A DNA stretch of 64,000 nt, from NCBI GenBank assembly GCA_910576535.1, contig CAJTKK010000002.1:62001-126000 (forward strand), read 5' to 3'. Both the position numbers and the translations under genes were made by a program. Source of the stretch: an uncultured Lachnospiraceae bacterium. GTDB lineage: Bacteria; Bacillota; Clostridia; Lachnospirales; Lachnospiraceae. Of the stretch, positions 16,703-25,307 are shown one piece after another. Every line of letters starts with the position of its first letter. The stretch's first letter is position 1. The notes beneath the pieces were generated by a model. That model was not told the DNA's origin. It worked only from the letters and a program-made list of their open reading frames with translations, and searched no databases.

Positions 16703-18511
16703 ATGATGAGATCACTTTTCTCTGGTGTAGCAGGTCTTAGGACACACCAGACAAAGATGGATGTTATTGGTAATAATATAGCCAATGTCAACACAACCGG
16801 GTACAAATCACAATCGGTTACGTTCCGTGATTTGATGTACCAGACAACACAGTCGGCATCCGGGGCAAATGCGGAAACCGGATTAGGCGGTATCAATGCA
16901 AGACAGATCGGTCTTGGCGTTACGACTGGGGCAATTAATACAGCGATTGCACAGCAAGGATCCGCGCAGACAACAAATAATCCCTTTGATATTATGATTT
17001 CCGGGGATAATTTCTTTGTTGTCAGCAACGGAAGTGAAAACTTATTTACAAGGGATGGCTCTTTCTATATTGACGGGGCGGGGAACCTTGCTATGACAAG
17101 TACGGGTTATACAGTTATGGGATGGCCGGTGGACGAGGAGACAGGGGAACCGAAGCCGGATACTGTGACAGCCCTTCAGATTATGAATGACAGCGTTATG
17201 CGTTATGACCCGGAGGGAACCAGTGAAGCAAGAGTAACGGGGATTGTGGATAGAAATGATAAAAATGTCCATAGTTCATCCGGAAGAATTATGAACTTTG
17301 AGTTTTATGATAACGCGGGTTATCTTTATACGGCCAAGTTCAGCGTCCATGCAACAAACAGTAACGGGGAATATTATATTGCGTTGGATGATATCAAAGA
17401 TTCTACAGGGGCATCGTTAGGGGATGAAATATTGAGCAAGGTAGAGTTCGGCGCTACCATGGAAGTGGAAACAGCGATTCCGTATACGTTGGTAAATGGT
17501 ACGGCGGAAGCGCAGGGAACCCTGACTTTTGCAGACGGTTCAACGCAGCCGATTAACCAGGCTGTTACAACGATCCCTACCCAGTTGCTGCAGGATGAGT
17601 ATGGCATAGATCCGGCTGTGTCAGCAACTTTTACGGAAATCAGGTTTGAAGAAGACGGCGGAGTGTCCATTAAGCAGCCTACGAGTGCAAGCCCTTCTTA
17701 TTATCCGCCAGTGAATGAACCGACGCTTACGGTAACGACAGTAGTCGTTACGCCGGCTAATGGCACTGCGGTAAATCTTACGCCCGGGGTAACGGCGGTT
17801 CCAGGTAATCCGCCTCTTGACAGGGACGGTTTGCTGGCGCTATATAATCTGGATATTGTGGCAGAACAGGTAAAAGAAATAGAAGTTCATAATGACGGTT
17901 CCATTACGGTGACAAAAAAAGATGTCAATAAGGCAGCTAGCTTAAGGTTTAATCCTGGTACCGGTAAATTTGTCAGCATCGCAGGAAGCGGGCAGGGGTT
18001 GATCACTTTAGGATTGGCTAATGCAAACGGTCAGAGTTTTAATAATATTAATATGGATTTTTCTACTTGTTCGAATGTAAACAATAACGGATCCAGTACG
18101 ATCAGTTCATCAAAGGGTACGAGTACCGGCCTTGGGGCAGGACGTCCGGAAGGGGAAATGATTTCCATTGCCGTGGATCAGTCAGGAGTGATTACAGCAG
18201 CTTATGATAACGGGATGAGCAGATGCCTTGGGCAGATTGCTACAGCAGCTTTTGCGAATCCTTCCGGTTTGGAAAAAGTAGGGGATAACCTTTATACAGC
18301 AACGAACAACTCCGGCGAGTTTGACGGAACGGGGAAGGACGTTACTGAAGGAGGAGGAAAGATGCAGTCAGGCGTCCTGGAAATGAGTAATGTAGATTTA
18401 TCCCAGGAGTTTACGGAAATGATTACCACTCAGAGAGGATTCCAGGCAAACAGCCGTATTATAACTGTTTCAGATACCATGCTGGAGGAATTGACAAACC
18501 TGAAGCGTTAG
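16703..18511 (+). CDS. flgE: Flagellar hook protein FlgE
   Basis: Main hook subunit. N-terminal rod/hook domain (MRSLFSGVAGLRTHQTKMDV, then IGNNIANVNTTGYK) and C-terminal FlgE/FlgG domain (SGVLEMSNVDLSQEFTEMIT; TQRGFQANSRIITVSDTMLE) are intact. At 602 aa it is much longer than the ~400 aa of enterobacterial FlgE; the extra mass is in the middle, including a Pro/Thr/Val-rich stretch (residues ~326-371). Two ATGs (16703 and 16706) are possible with GGAGG upstream. Confidence 0.94.
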   Translation: MMRSLFSGVAGLRTHQTKMDVIGNNIANVNTTGYKSQSVTFRDLMYQTTQSASGANAETGLGGINARQIGLGVTTGAINTAIAQQGSAQTTNNPFDIMISGDNFFVVSNGSENLFTRDGSFYIDGAGNLAMTSTGYTVMGWPVDEETGEPKPDTVTALQIMNDSVMRYDPEGTSEARVTGIVDRNDKNVHSSSGRIMNFEFYDNAGYLYTAKFSVHATNSNGEYYIALDDIKDSTGASLGDEILSKVEFGATMEVETAIPYTLVNGTAEAQGTLTFADGSTQPINQAVTTIPTQLLQDEYGIDPAVSATFTEIRFEEDGGVSIKQPTSASPSYYPPVNEPTLTVTTVVVTPANGTAVNLTPGVTAVPGNPPLDRDGLLALYNLDIVAEQVKEIEVHNDGSITVTKKDVNKAASLRFNPGTGKFVSIAGSGQGLITLGLANANGQSFNNINMDFSTCSNVNNNGSSTISSSKGTSTGLGAGRPEGEMISIAVDQSGVITAAYDNGMSRCLGQIATAAFANPSGLEKVGDNLYTATNNSGEFDGTGKDVTEGGGKMQSGVLEMSNVDLSQEFTEMITTQRGFQANSRIITVSDTMLEELTNLKR

Positions 18512-18521
18512 TAATATAATA

Positions 18522-18597
18522 GTTACAGTTTAAGTTTTTGCTGTAACATATAATGGTAAGGCTACAACTGAATGGGGAACTGACAAAACGGTTCCCC
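18522..18597 (+). promoter_or_regulatory. Two stem-loops between flgE and flbD
   Basis: GTTACAG (18522-18528) pairs with CTGTAAC (18541-18547), and GGGGAAC (18574-18580) with GTTCCCC (18591-18597); both stems are perfect 7-mers. No long T-run follows, so strong termination is not expected, but partial attenuation or mRNA processing between hook and motor genes is possible. The gap is 175 bp. Confidence 0.45.
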
Positions 18598-18686
18598 TTC
18601 TGTTGTGAAAGGTTTTTTATGCAATCATAACGGTTATATAGGGTGAAGGTTCTTAAGGGAGACCTTGTCACGAGGGAGAGTATAAG

Positions 18687-18872
18687 ATGATTGAGGTAAC
18701 GAAGATAAATGGGGTAAAGGTGCTAATCAACCCAGATTTGATGGAATTGGTGGAGGAGACTCCAGACACGGTCATTTCATTCACTACAGGACGCAAAATA
18801 ATTGTAAAAGAAAGTAGACAAGAAGTGAAAAATCTAGTAAAATCGTATAGAAAGGATATTTTTGCGGATTGA
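18687..18872 (+). CDS. swrD: FlbD/SwrD family flagellar protein
   Basis: 61-aa protein starting MIEVTKINGVKVLINPDLME, with the conserved TPDTVISFTTGRKIIVKES. In B. subtilis the member at this locus (SwrD) raises motor power through the stator. Here it lies 23 bp before motA, which fits a stator-linked role. Confidence 0.9.
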   Translation: MIEVTKINGVKVLINPDLMELVEETPDTVISFTTGRKIIVKESRQEVKNLVKSYRKDIFAD

Positions 18873-18895
18873 CGCAGAAATGTGGGTGAAGATTC

Positions 18896-19693
18896 GTGGA
18901 TATAGCATCAGTTTTAGGATTAGTATTATGTGGAGTTGTATTTGTATTTGGTATTATTTCCAGTGGTGGTTTAGGTGCATTTGGTGATTTCGTAGATCCC
19001 CCGTCTATATTTATTACGTTTGGAGGATCTATGTTCTGCGTCTTAGCGTCTTATTCCCTGCAGAATTTTAAGGAAGGGCTTGCCAGCATTAAGCTGATTT
19101 TTAAGACACCGACGATAAATACACCGCAGATGATTACGAAAATAATTGAATTATCCAATATTGCCCGTAAGGAAGGACTTCTTTCTCTGGAAGAGGCAGC
19201 GGCGGATTTGGATGATGATTTCCTGAAAAAAGGTATATTGCTTATTGTAGACGGAACAGATCCGGAATTAGTCCGTGCCATTATGGAAACGGAACTGGTC
19301 AGCATTGAAGGCAGACATAAGGCTAAGATTGGCTTTTGGGATACGCTGGGCGCCATGGGGCCTGCCTGGGGTATGATCGGTACGCTGGTTGGTCTTGTTA
19401 ATATGTTGAATAAAATGGATGACCCTTCGGCTATTGGGCCGAATATGGCGGTTGCGCTTATTACTACGTTGTATGGGTCGCTTCTTGCAAACTGGGTATG
19501 CGCTCCAGTAGCAAGTAAATTGAAAGAAAATAACGGGGAAGAAGTAATGGTCAAAGAAATTATGATTGAAGGGCTTCTTTCCATTCAAGCAGGGGAAAAT
19601 CCCCGTGTTATAGAGGAAAAATTGAAATCATTCTTGTCACCGAAGGATAGGGCAACACAGCAAGAAGAAGGCGGAGGTGAAGAGGTTGGCTAG
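18896..19693 (+). CDS. motA: Flagellar stator protein MotA
   Basis: Proton-conducting stator subunit, 265 aa with four membrane segments. The start is GTG 18896. The family features are DPPSIFITFGGSMFCVLASY in the N-terminal half, the cytoplasmic loop that contacts FliG (RKEGLLSLEEAAADLDDDFL) and the signature GAMGPAWGMIGTLVGLVNML near the third membrane segment. It overlaps motB by eight bases. Confidence 0.95.
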   Translation: MDIASVLGLVLCGVVFVFGIISSGGLGAFGDFVDPPSIFITFGGSMFCVLASYSLQNFKEGLASIKLIFKTPTINTPQMITKIIELSNIARKEGLLSLEEAAADLDDDFLKKGILLIVDGTDPELVRAIMETELVSIEGRHKAKIGFWDTLGAMGPAWGMIGTLVGLVNMLNKMDDPSAIGPNMAVALITTLYGSLLANWVCAPVASKLKENNGEEVMVKEIMIEGLLSIQAGENPRVIEEKLKSFLSPKDRATQQEEGGGEEVG

Positions 19694-20492
19694 GAAAAAG
19701 AAAGAAGATCCTCCAAAGCCAGGCGCGGCGTGGATGAATACCTTTGCCGATTTGATGAATCTTCTGTTGTGCTTTTTCGTTCTGCTGTTTTCCATGTCTA
19801 CAGTGGATGCACAGAAATTTGAACAGGTGGCGGCATCTTTTGCCCAAAGCTTTAGTATTTTTACAGCAGGGGCTTCTGCAATCGGGGATGGCATCCTGAT
19901 AAGCAACGGGGTGAGCCAATTGAATGAATTGGATCAATATATGAACAGTACAGGAAAAGCTTCGGACGGGGATATTGTTCCGGAAACATTGGCGGAGGCA
20001 GAAGCACAGATCGAACAGGCAAAGATGGAGGAATCCGAAGAACTGGCAGAAAAAGTGGAAGAGGCTGTAGAGGAAGAAAGTCTGGACGGAGTGATTGATA
20101 TTGATATTACATCGCAGTATGTACAGCTTACGCTGCAGGGTTCGCTGCTTTTTGATTCAGGAAGCGCTGTCCTGAAAGAAGAATCTTTGCCGGTATTAGA
20201 CAAGATAGGTGTTATGCTGGAGAAATATTCGGAAAGCACAATTGAGATAGAAGGGCATACGGATAATGTACCGATGTCCGGTTCTAAATATTCTAATAAT
20301 GATGAGTTGAGCGGGGGAAGATCTCTTTCAGTATTTAATTATCTGATAGAACATACGAACTTGGATCCGTCAATGATGAAACATGCAGGGAGAGGCGAGT
20401 ATATGCCAATAGCGGATAATTCGACGCCGGAAGGCCGGGCGATGAACAGAAGGGTAGAAATCCGCATTTATAACTCGTTAAGTTCCTATTAA
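19686..20492 (+). CDS. motB: Flagellar stator protein MotB
   Basis: Anchors the stator to peptidoglycan and completes the proton channel. One membrane segment (LMNLLLCFFVLLFSMS) carries the essential Asp (D22, in NTFADLMN). The C-terminal OmpA-like domain shows SLLFDSGSAVL, EIEGHTDNVPMSG and GRAMNRRVEIRI. The TTG at 19686, eight bases after GGAGG, gives the family-typical MARKKK start; the GTG at 19677 overlaps the binding site. Overlaps motA. Confidence 0.95.
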   Translation: MARKKKEDPPKPGAAWMNTFADLMNLLLCFFVLLFSMSTVDAQKFEQVAASFAQSFSIFTAGASAIGDGILISNGVSQLNELDQYMNSTGKASDGDIVPETLAEAEAQIEQAKMEESEELAEKVEEAVEEESLDGVIDIDITSQYVQLTLQGSLLFDSGSAVLKEESLPVLDKIGVMLEKYSESTIEIEGHTDNVPMSGSKYSNNDELSGGRSLSVFNYLIEHTNLDPSMMKHAGRGEYMPIADNSTPEGRAMNRRVEIRIYNSLSSY

Positions 20493-20513
20493 AAGAGCGG
20501 GAGGGTAATTCAC

Positions 20514-21029
20514 ATGAAGAAAAACATATTGTCTATATTGATACTTGCATTGCTGATTGTAAATATCGTATTGACATCCATTATGATGTTCAGCGTAGTC
20601 GGGGCATCAAAGAAGACGACACAGCTAGTAACGGATATAGCTTCGGTATTAAAGCTGGAGATCCGGGGAGAAGACGGGGAAGTAATAACAGTTCCTATGG
20701 ATCAGACAGACGTGTATAATATCACCGACTTGACAATTGAACTGCAGCCAAACGATGACGGCAGCTCCCATTGGTGCCTTCTTGGTGTTGCTTTCTCTAT
20801 GAATATGGAAGACAAAGGCTATAAATCTTTCGGCAGTGTAGAGAGCATGGATGCAAAGAAATCCTTACTCACAGAAGTGATCTTTGAGGTAATCGGCAGT
20901 TATAAAATGGATGAATTGAAGAGCGGCGGTGAAGAGGAAGCGAAAGCTGAAATATTGAGACGTGTCCAGTCAATGTATGATTCGCAGTTTATATTCCGCG
21001 TTTCCTTTAGTGACATTAAATACCAATAA
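20514..21029 (+). CDS. fliL: Flagellar basal-body protein FliL
   Basis: 171-aa single-pass membrane protein (residues ~6-28 hydrophobic, ILSILILALLIVNIVLTSIM) with an extracytoplasmic domain, ending SQFIFRVSFSDIKYQ. FliL surrounds the stator and supports torque. Position between motB and fliM is the usual one. Primary sequence is poorly conserved, so the call rests on topology, length and place. Confidence 0.85.
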   Translation: MKKNILSILILALLIVNIVLTSIMMFSVVGASKKTTQLVTDIASVLKLEIRGEDGEVITVPMDQTDVYNITDLTIELQPNDDGSSHWCLLGVAFSMNMEDKGYKSFGSVESMDAKKSLLTEVIFEVIGSYKMDELKSGGEEEAKAEILRRVQSMYDSQFIFRVSFSDIKYQ

Positions 21030-21064
21030 TCTCCTATTAAATGAATAGGCAGGAGGTGACTTGA

Positions 21065-22045
21065 GTGGGTGAGGTACTGTCACAAAGCGAAATAGACAGC
21101 TTGTTAGCAGCGCTTAGCACAGGCGAACTAGAAGTAGATGACACACAGAAAAAAGAAGAGAAACATGTAAAGAATTATGATTTTAAACGTCCCGCAAAGT
21201 TTTCCAAAGAACATTTGAGGACTCTTGAAATAATATATGAACATTATGGCAGGCTGGTATCTACGAACTTGGCAGTTTATCTGAGGAAAAATATACAGAT
21301 TAGTGTGGCAAGTTCGGAGACAGTTACTTTTTCGGAATTTTCCAATGCATTGTCAAACCCGGTTATTTTAGGGATTATTAATTTTAACCCTTTACCCGGC
21401 AATATTCTCATTGATATGTCTTGTAATCTTGGATTTTCAATGATTGACAGGATGCTGGGGGGACAAGGGAATCCCTTGGAAAAGAATAGGGATTTTTCAG
21501 AAATTGAGATGGCTATTTTAGAAAAACTGATGATAATATGTATGCAGATGATGAGAGAGCCATGGAAAAATGTGCTGGACATCTCTCCTATGATGGAGAG
21601 AATCGAAACGAATTCTCAGTTTGCTCAGATGATAGCGCCCAGCGATATGATAGCGATTGTCACCTTGAATGTAAAGATAGGTGAAGTTGAGGGTCTTATG
21701 AATATATGTCTTCCGTTCTTTACATTAGAGGACATTATAGATAAATTGAATACAAAGTTCTGGTATTCGACGATGCAGGCAAAGAGCAGTGAGAATTACG
21801 AAGAATATATCGAATCACTAATTAGAAGGGTGAGTATCCCTATTAAGGCTGTTTTGGGGAAAAGCAGTGTTTCGGTCAATGACTTCGTAAATTTACAGCC
21901 GGGCGATATTATACGGCTGGATAAGGGCGTAGACAGTGAACTGAATATTTATGTCGGAAATCTAAAGAAATTCACCGCGTTGCCGGGGTCTAACAAAGAT
22001 AAGTATGCTGTAAGAGTGACCTCGGTAATCAGAGAGGGGGAGTAG
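21065..22045 (+). CDS. fliM: Flagellar motor switch protein FliM
   Basis: C-ring protein that binds CheY-P through its N-terminal peptide (LSQSEIDSLLAALSTGE). The CheC-like middle domain contains LSNPVILGIINFNPLPGNIL and the C-terminal SpoA domain ends KKFTALPGSNKDKYAVRVTS. GTG 21065 is the start, with AGGAGG eight bases upstream. 326 aa, as expected. Confidence 0.95.
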   Translation: MGEVLSQSEIDSLLAALSTGELEVDDTQKKEEKHVKNYDFKRPAKFSKEHLRTLEIIYEHYGRLVSTNLAVYLRKNIQISVASSETVTFSEFSNALSNPVILGIINFNPLPGNILIDMSCNLGFSMIDRMLGGQGNPLEKNRDFSEIEMAILEKLMIICMQMMREPWKNVLDISPMMERIETNSQFAQMIAPSDMIAIVTLNVKIGEVEGLMNICLPFFTLEDIIDKLNTKFWYSTMQAKSSENYEEYIESLIRRVSIPIKAVLGKSSVSVNDFVNLQPGDIIRLDKGVDSELNIYVGNLKKFTALPGSNKDKYAVRVTSVIREGE

Positions 22046-22046
22046 T

Positions 22047-23276
22047 ATGGACGGAATGTTATCGCAAGATGAAATAAATGCATTATTGAATGGGATGGAT
22101 TTGTCCGACGAAGGCGATGATGATATGGAAACGTCATCCGGTGGCGAATCCGGGGAAATTGATGAGGATCTGCTTTCCGATGTGGAAAAGGACGCGATCG
22201 GCGAAGTTGCCAATATAAGCATGGGTTCTTCGGCTACCACATTGTTTTCCCTTGTAAACCGTAAAGTGAATATTACAACGCCGACCGTTGATTTGACAAA
22301 TTGGTCAGGTGTGCTGGATGCGTACGAAAGACCATGTGTATTCATTCAGATCAAGTATACGGCAGGGCTGGAAGGGTCTAATATACTGGTATTAAAAGAA
22401 CATGATGTAAAGATTATCACGGACCTTATGATGGGCGGCGATGGCACAAATACAGAGGGGGAACTGGGAGAATTGCATTTAAGCGCAATTTCAGAAGCCA
22501 TGAACCAGATGATGGGTTCAGCGGCGACTTCCCTTTCGACAATGCTAGGAAAGATGATTGATATTAGTCCCCCGGATGCAAGCCTGATTGATTTAAATGA
22601 TTTTGAATCCGGTGAGGACATTGCTTCCTTTTTAAAAGGGACTTTCGTGAAGATATCTTTCCGCATGCAGATTGGGGATCTGGTGGATAGTACGATTATG
22701 CAGATATATCCGATTGATTTTGCTAAGGGTCTGTATGATGCTTTCATGAATAATCAATTAGGGATCGGTGAGCCAGCTTCTGAACCGGCTCCGGCCCCTG
22801 CCCCAGCTCCTGTTCCGGCTCCTATGCCAGCCGCAGAGCAGCCTATGATGCAGCAGGCACAGCCGCAGATGGATATGTCACAAATGGGGATGCCTCAGAT
22901 GGCAATGCCGCAGATGATGCCTCAGATGGCAATGCCCCAGATGATGCCTCAGATGGCAATGCCGCAGATGAATATGCAGAATATGAATGTTCAGCCGGCA
23001 CAATTCCAGAATTTTTCAGCAGATTACAGTGGGATACAAAGTAATGAGAACATAGGACTCATTATGGATGTACCGTTAGAGGTTACAGTTGAATTGGGAA
23101 GAACGAGCAAATCAATTTCAGAGATTTTGGATTTTGCGCCCGGTACAATTATAGAACTTGATAAAATTGCAGGAGAGCCAATAGATGTTCTTGTAAATGG
23201 CAAATTTGTAGCAAAAGGTGAAGTAGTAGTAATTGAAGAAAGTTTTGGTATTCGTGTAACTGAAATTATTAAATAA
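22047..23276 (+). CDS. fliY: FliY-type motor switch phosphatase (CheC-like plus FliN domain)
   Basis: 409 aa. N-terminal FliM-like CheY-P-binding peptide (MLSQDEINALLNGM), a CheC-type domain with two phosphatase half-sites (DAIGEVANISMGSS; LSAISEAMNQMMGSAATSL), a repetitive linker (residues ~241-316: Pro/Ala repeats, then MPQMAMPQMMPQ units) and a C-terminal SpoA/FliN domain (MDVPLEVTVELGRTSKSISE). FliY both builds the switch and removes phosphate from CheY-P. The Met/Gln/Pro linker is coded by short tandem DNA repeats and may vary in length between strains. Confidence 0.95.
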   Translation: MDGMLSQDEINALLNGMDLSDEGDDDMETSSGGESGEIDEDLLSDVEKDAIGEVANISMGSSATTLFSLVNRKVNITTPTVDLTNWSGVLDAYERPCVFIQIKYTAGLEGSNILVLKEHDVKIITDLMMGGDGTNTEGELGELHLSAISEAMNQMMGSAATSLSTMLGKMIDISPPDASLIDLNDFESGEDIASFLKGTFVKISFRMQIGDLVDSTIMQIYPIDFAKGLYDAFMNNQLGIGEPASEPAPAPAPAPVPAPMPAAEQPMMQQAQPQMDMSQMGMPQMAMPQMMPQMAMPQMMPQMAMPQMNMQNMNVQPAQFQNFSADYSGIQSNENIGLIMDVPLEVTVELGRTSKSISEILDFAPGTIIELDKIAGEPIDVLVNGKFVAKGEVVVIEESFGIRVTEIIK

Positions 23277-23299
23277 AAGAGGAAATAGGAGAAAGAGAT

Positions 23300-23662
23300 A
23301 TGGCAAAAAATATTTTAATTTGCGATGATGCGGCATTTATGCGTATGATGATCAAGGATATCCTGACAAAAAATGGATATAATGTTGCCGGTGAGGCTGA
23401 AAATGGGGCAAAGGCAGTAGAGAAATATAATGAACTGCATCCGGATCTTGTGCTTATGGACATTACAATGCCTGAGATGGACGGGATTCAAGCTTTAAAG
23501 AAAATTAAAGAGGCAAATCCGGCTGCGCTTGTAATTATGTGTTCTGCAATGGGACAGCAGGCGATGGTTATTGAATCGATCCAGGCAGGGGCAAAAGATT
23601 TTATTGTAAAGCCATTCCAGGCGGACCGTGTATTGGAAGCGGTGAAAAAGGTAGTAGGATAA
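23300..23662 (+). CDS. cheY: Chemotaxis response regulator CheY
   Basis: 120-aa single-domain receiver. Acidic pocket D9-D10, phosphoacceptor D54 (in LVLMDITMPEMDG), the conserved Ser/Thr region (IMCSAMGQQAM) and Lys in IVKPFQ are present. Phosphorylated by CheA, it binds FliM and FliY to alter rotation. AGGAGAAAG precedes the ATG. Confidence 0.96.
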   Translation: MAKNILICDDAAFMRMMIKDILTKNGYNVAGEAENGAKAVEKYNELHPDLVLMDITMPEMDGIQALKKIKEANPAALVIMCSAMGQQAMVIESIQAGAKDFIVKPFQADRVLEAVKKVVG

Positions 23663-23663
23663 G

Positions 23664-24038
23664 ATGCTGCTTACTGTATCCAATAGCGTAAACTCAGTTT
23701 TGCAGTTTTGCACAGTGCTTCTTATTTTTATATTTGTGCTGGTTGTTACATGGATTGCTACAAAGTGGATTGCGAATTTTCAGGGCGGCAGGGATGACGG
23801 GGCGAATATAGAGGTGATAGAGACATACCGTCTGACTGCAAATAAGTATATTCAAATAATTAGAACCGGAGAGAAGTATCTAGCGGTAGCAATATGTAAG
23901 GATACAGTAACGATGCTTACAGAAATACCCGCTGGTCAGATTCATTTGCCGGATAAACCGGTAAATTCTATGCCAGATTTTAAAAAAATTTTTGAGAAAG
24001 CTAAAACTTTGGACAAAAACCATAGGAATGAAGAATAG
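23664..24038 (+). CDS. fliO: Flagellar export protein FliO (FliZ-like)
   Basis: 124 aa: one N-terminal membrane segment (FCTVLLIFIFVLVVTWIATK) and a small cytoplasmic domain with VIETYRLTANKYIQIIRTGE, the FliO core. It helps assemble the FliP/FliR export gate. It starts one base after the cheY stop, so translation is probably coupled. Confidence 0.88.
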   Translation: MLLTVSNSVNSVLQFCTVLLIFIFVLVVTWIATKWIANFQGGRDDGANIEVIETYRLTANKYIQIIRTGEKYLAVAICKDTVTMLTEIPAGQIHLPDKPVNSMPDFKKIFEKAKTLDKNHRNEE

Positions 24039-24047
24039 GCAAGATAT

Positions 24048-24917
24048 ATGAAAAGACATTTTTCCGGAAAGAAAGTAATGAGGATAATATGCCTGCTGTT
24101 TTCGGTAGGCATATTGTTGTATATATACTGTCCTATTCCTGTGTATGCAGCGGAAAGGGAATCCAACCTCACTGGTACAACGGATGAAAGGACAGTTTTG
24201 CATGAGCCGGGGGAAGCGGAATCGCAGGAAGAACTGAAAGAATTGAATATCGGAAATACTTTTGCAATAACGTATAATGATGGAAACGGGCAGATTCATG
24301 GTACGCTTAGGATACTGATTACATTGACGCTGATTGCATTAGCGCCGATATTAATTATTATGCTTACCTCGTTTACCAGGATTATTATTGTCCTGCATTT
24401 TACGAGGGCGGCTTTGAATACCCAAACAGCGCCTCCTAACCAGGTGATGATTGGGTTAGCTTTGTTTCTGACTTTTTTCATTATGCAGCCTACGCTTTCG
24501 GCTGTTTATGAAGATGCAGTGATTCCTTTTGAAGCTGGGGAAATTGATCAAGAAGAGGCTTTGAAAATAGGGATGGAGCCTTTTAGGGAATTTATGTATG
24601 GACAGACACAGAAAAAGGATGTCCGTTTATTTTTGGAAATAAGCGGTACAGAATGGGGAGGGGATCTGGAAAGCATACCGAGCAGCGTGCTGATCCCCAG
24701 TTTTATTATAAGTGAATTAAGGAATGCTTTTATTATTGGATTTTTTATATATATTCCATTTATTGTGATTGATATGGTGATTGCATCTACGCTGATGAGT
24801 ATGGGTATGATGATGCTGCCGCCTACAACGATTTCCATGCCGTTTAAAATTTTATTGTTTGTAATGGCAGACGGATGGAACCTGATTATAGGAAGTCTTG
24901 TAAAGACATTTTATTAA
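24048..24917 (+). CDS. fliP: Flagellar type III export gate protein FliP
   Basis: 289 aa with an N-terminal signal peptide (hydrophobic IICLLFSVGILLYIYCPIPV, likely cleavage after VYA) and then four membrane segments. Family signatures include LTSFTRIIIVLHFTRAALNT, RTAPPNQVMIGLALFLTFFI-type sequence (here TQTAPPNQVMIGLALFLTFF), FIPFIVIDMVI-like (YIPFIVIDMVIASTLMSMGM) and LPFKLLLFVMADGW-like ending. Forms the export channel with FliQ and FliR. Confidence 0.96.
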   Translation: MKRHFSGKKVMRIICLLFSVGILLYIYCPIPVYAAERESNLTGTTDERTVLHEPGEAESQEELKELNIGNTFAITYNDGNGQIHGTLRILITLTLIALAPILIIMLTSFTRIIIVLHFTRAALNTQTAPPNQVMIGLALFLTFFIMQPTLSAVYEDAVIPFEAGEIDQEEALKIGMEPFREFMYGQTQKKDVRLFLEISGTEWGGDLESIPSSVLIPSFIISELRNAFIIGFFIYIPFIVIDMVIASTLMSMGMMMLPPTTISMPFKILLFVMADGWNLIIGSLVKTFY

Positions 24918-24956
24918 TGGACATGCCAAGGCTCTTAAATTTTGGGGAGGAAGAAT

Positions 24957-25226
24957 ATGTCGATTGATGACGTAACTGCAGTTGCAAGTGAAGCGCTATT
25001 TTTGATTATAAAAACAGCGTCCCCGGTACTGCTCATATCGTTAATAGTAGGACTTGCGATAAGTATTTTTCAGACGGTTACTTCTATTCAGGAGCAGACA
25101 CTGACTTTTGTGCCTAAAATAATTTGTGTATTTTTGTCCATTATACTTTTAGGCCATTGGATGATGAATGGGATGACAGAATTTATGACCAGGCTTTGGT
25201 CAGATTTTAGTCTATATATTCGATAA
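24957..25226 (+). CDS. fliQ: Flagellar export gate protein FliQ
   Basis: 89 aa, the standard length, with two membrane hairpin helices (SPVLLISLIVGLAISIFQTV; VPKIICVFLSIILLGHWMMN) and the family motif QTVTSIQEQTLTFVPK. ATG 24957 with GGGGAGG six bases upstream is the start; an in-frame TTG at 24942 would lie on top of that site. Confidence 0.95.
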   Translation: MSIDDVTAVASEALFLIIKTASPVLLISLIVGLAISIFQTVTSIQEQTLTFVPKIICVFLSIILLGHWMMNGMTEFMTRLWSDFSLYIR

Positions 25227-25289
25227 GAAGCGCTGTGCGGGACGAAACTGGCGCAATGAGTGCAGATCCATAAGGGATAAGGAGAGGGC

Positions 25290-25307
25290 ATGATGCGAAA
25301 TGGTTAA
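25290..25307 (+). other. Possible five-codon leader ORF overlapping the fliR start
   Basis: The good ribosome binding site AAGGAG (25279-25284) lies five bases before an ATG at 25290 that opens the micro-ORF ATG ATG CGA AAT GGT TAA. The fliR ATG at 25300 is 15 bases from that site and lies inside the micro-ORF in another frame. Ribosomes ending at TAA 25305-25307 could restart on fliR. Inference only. Confidence 0.35.

Noticed and set aside
22860..22985. Short repeats that could look like a CRISPR or satellite
   Set aside because: They are in frame within fliY, without unique spacers; a coding linker explains them.
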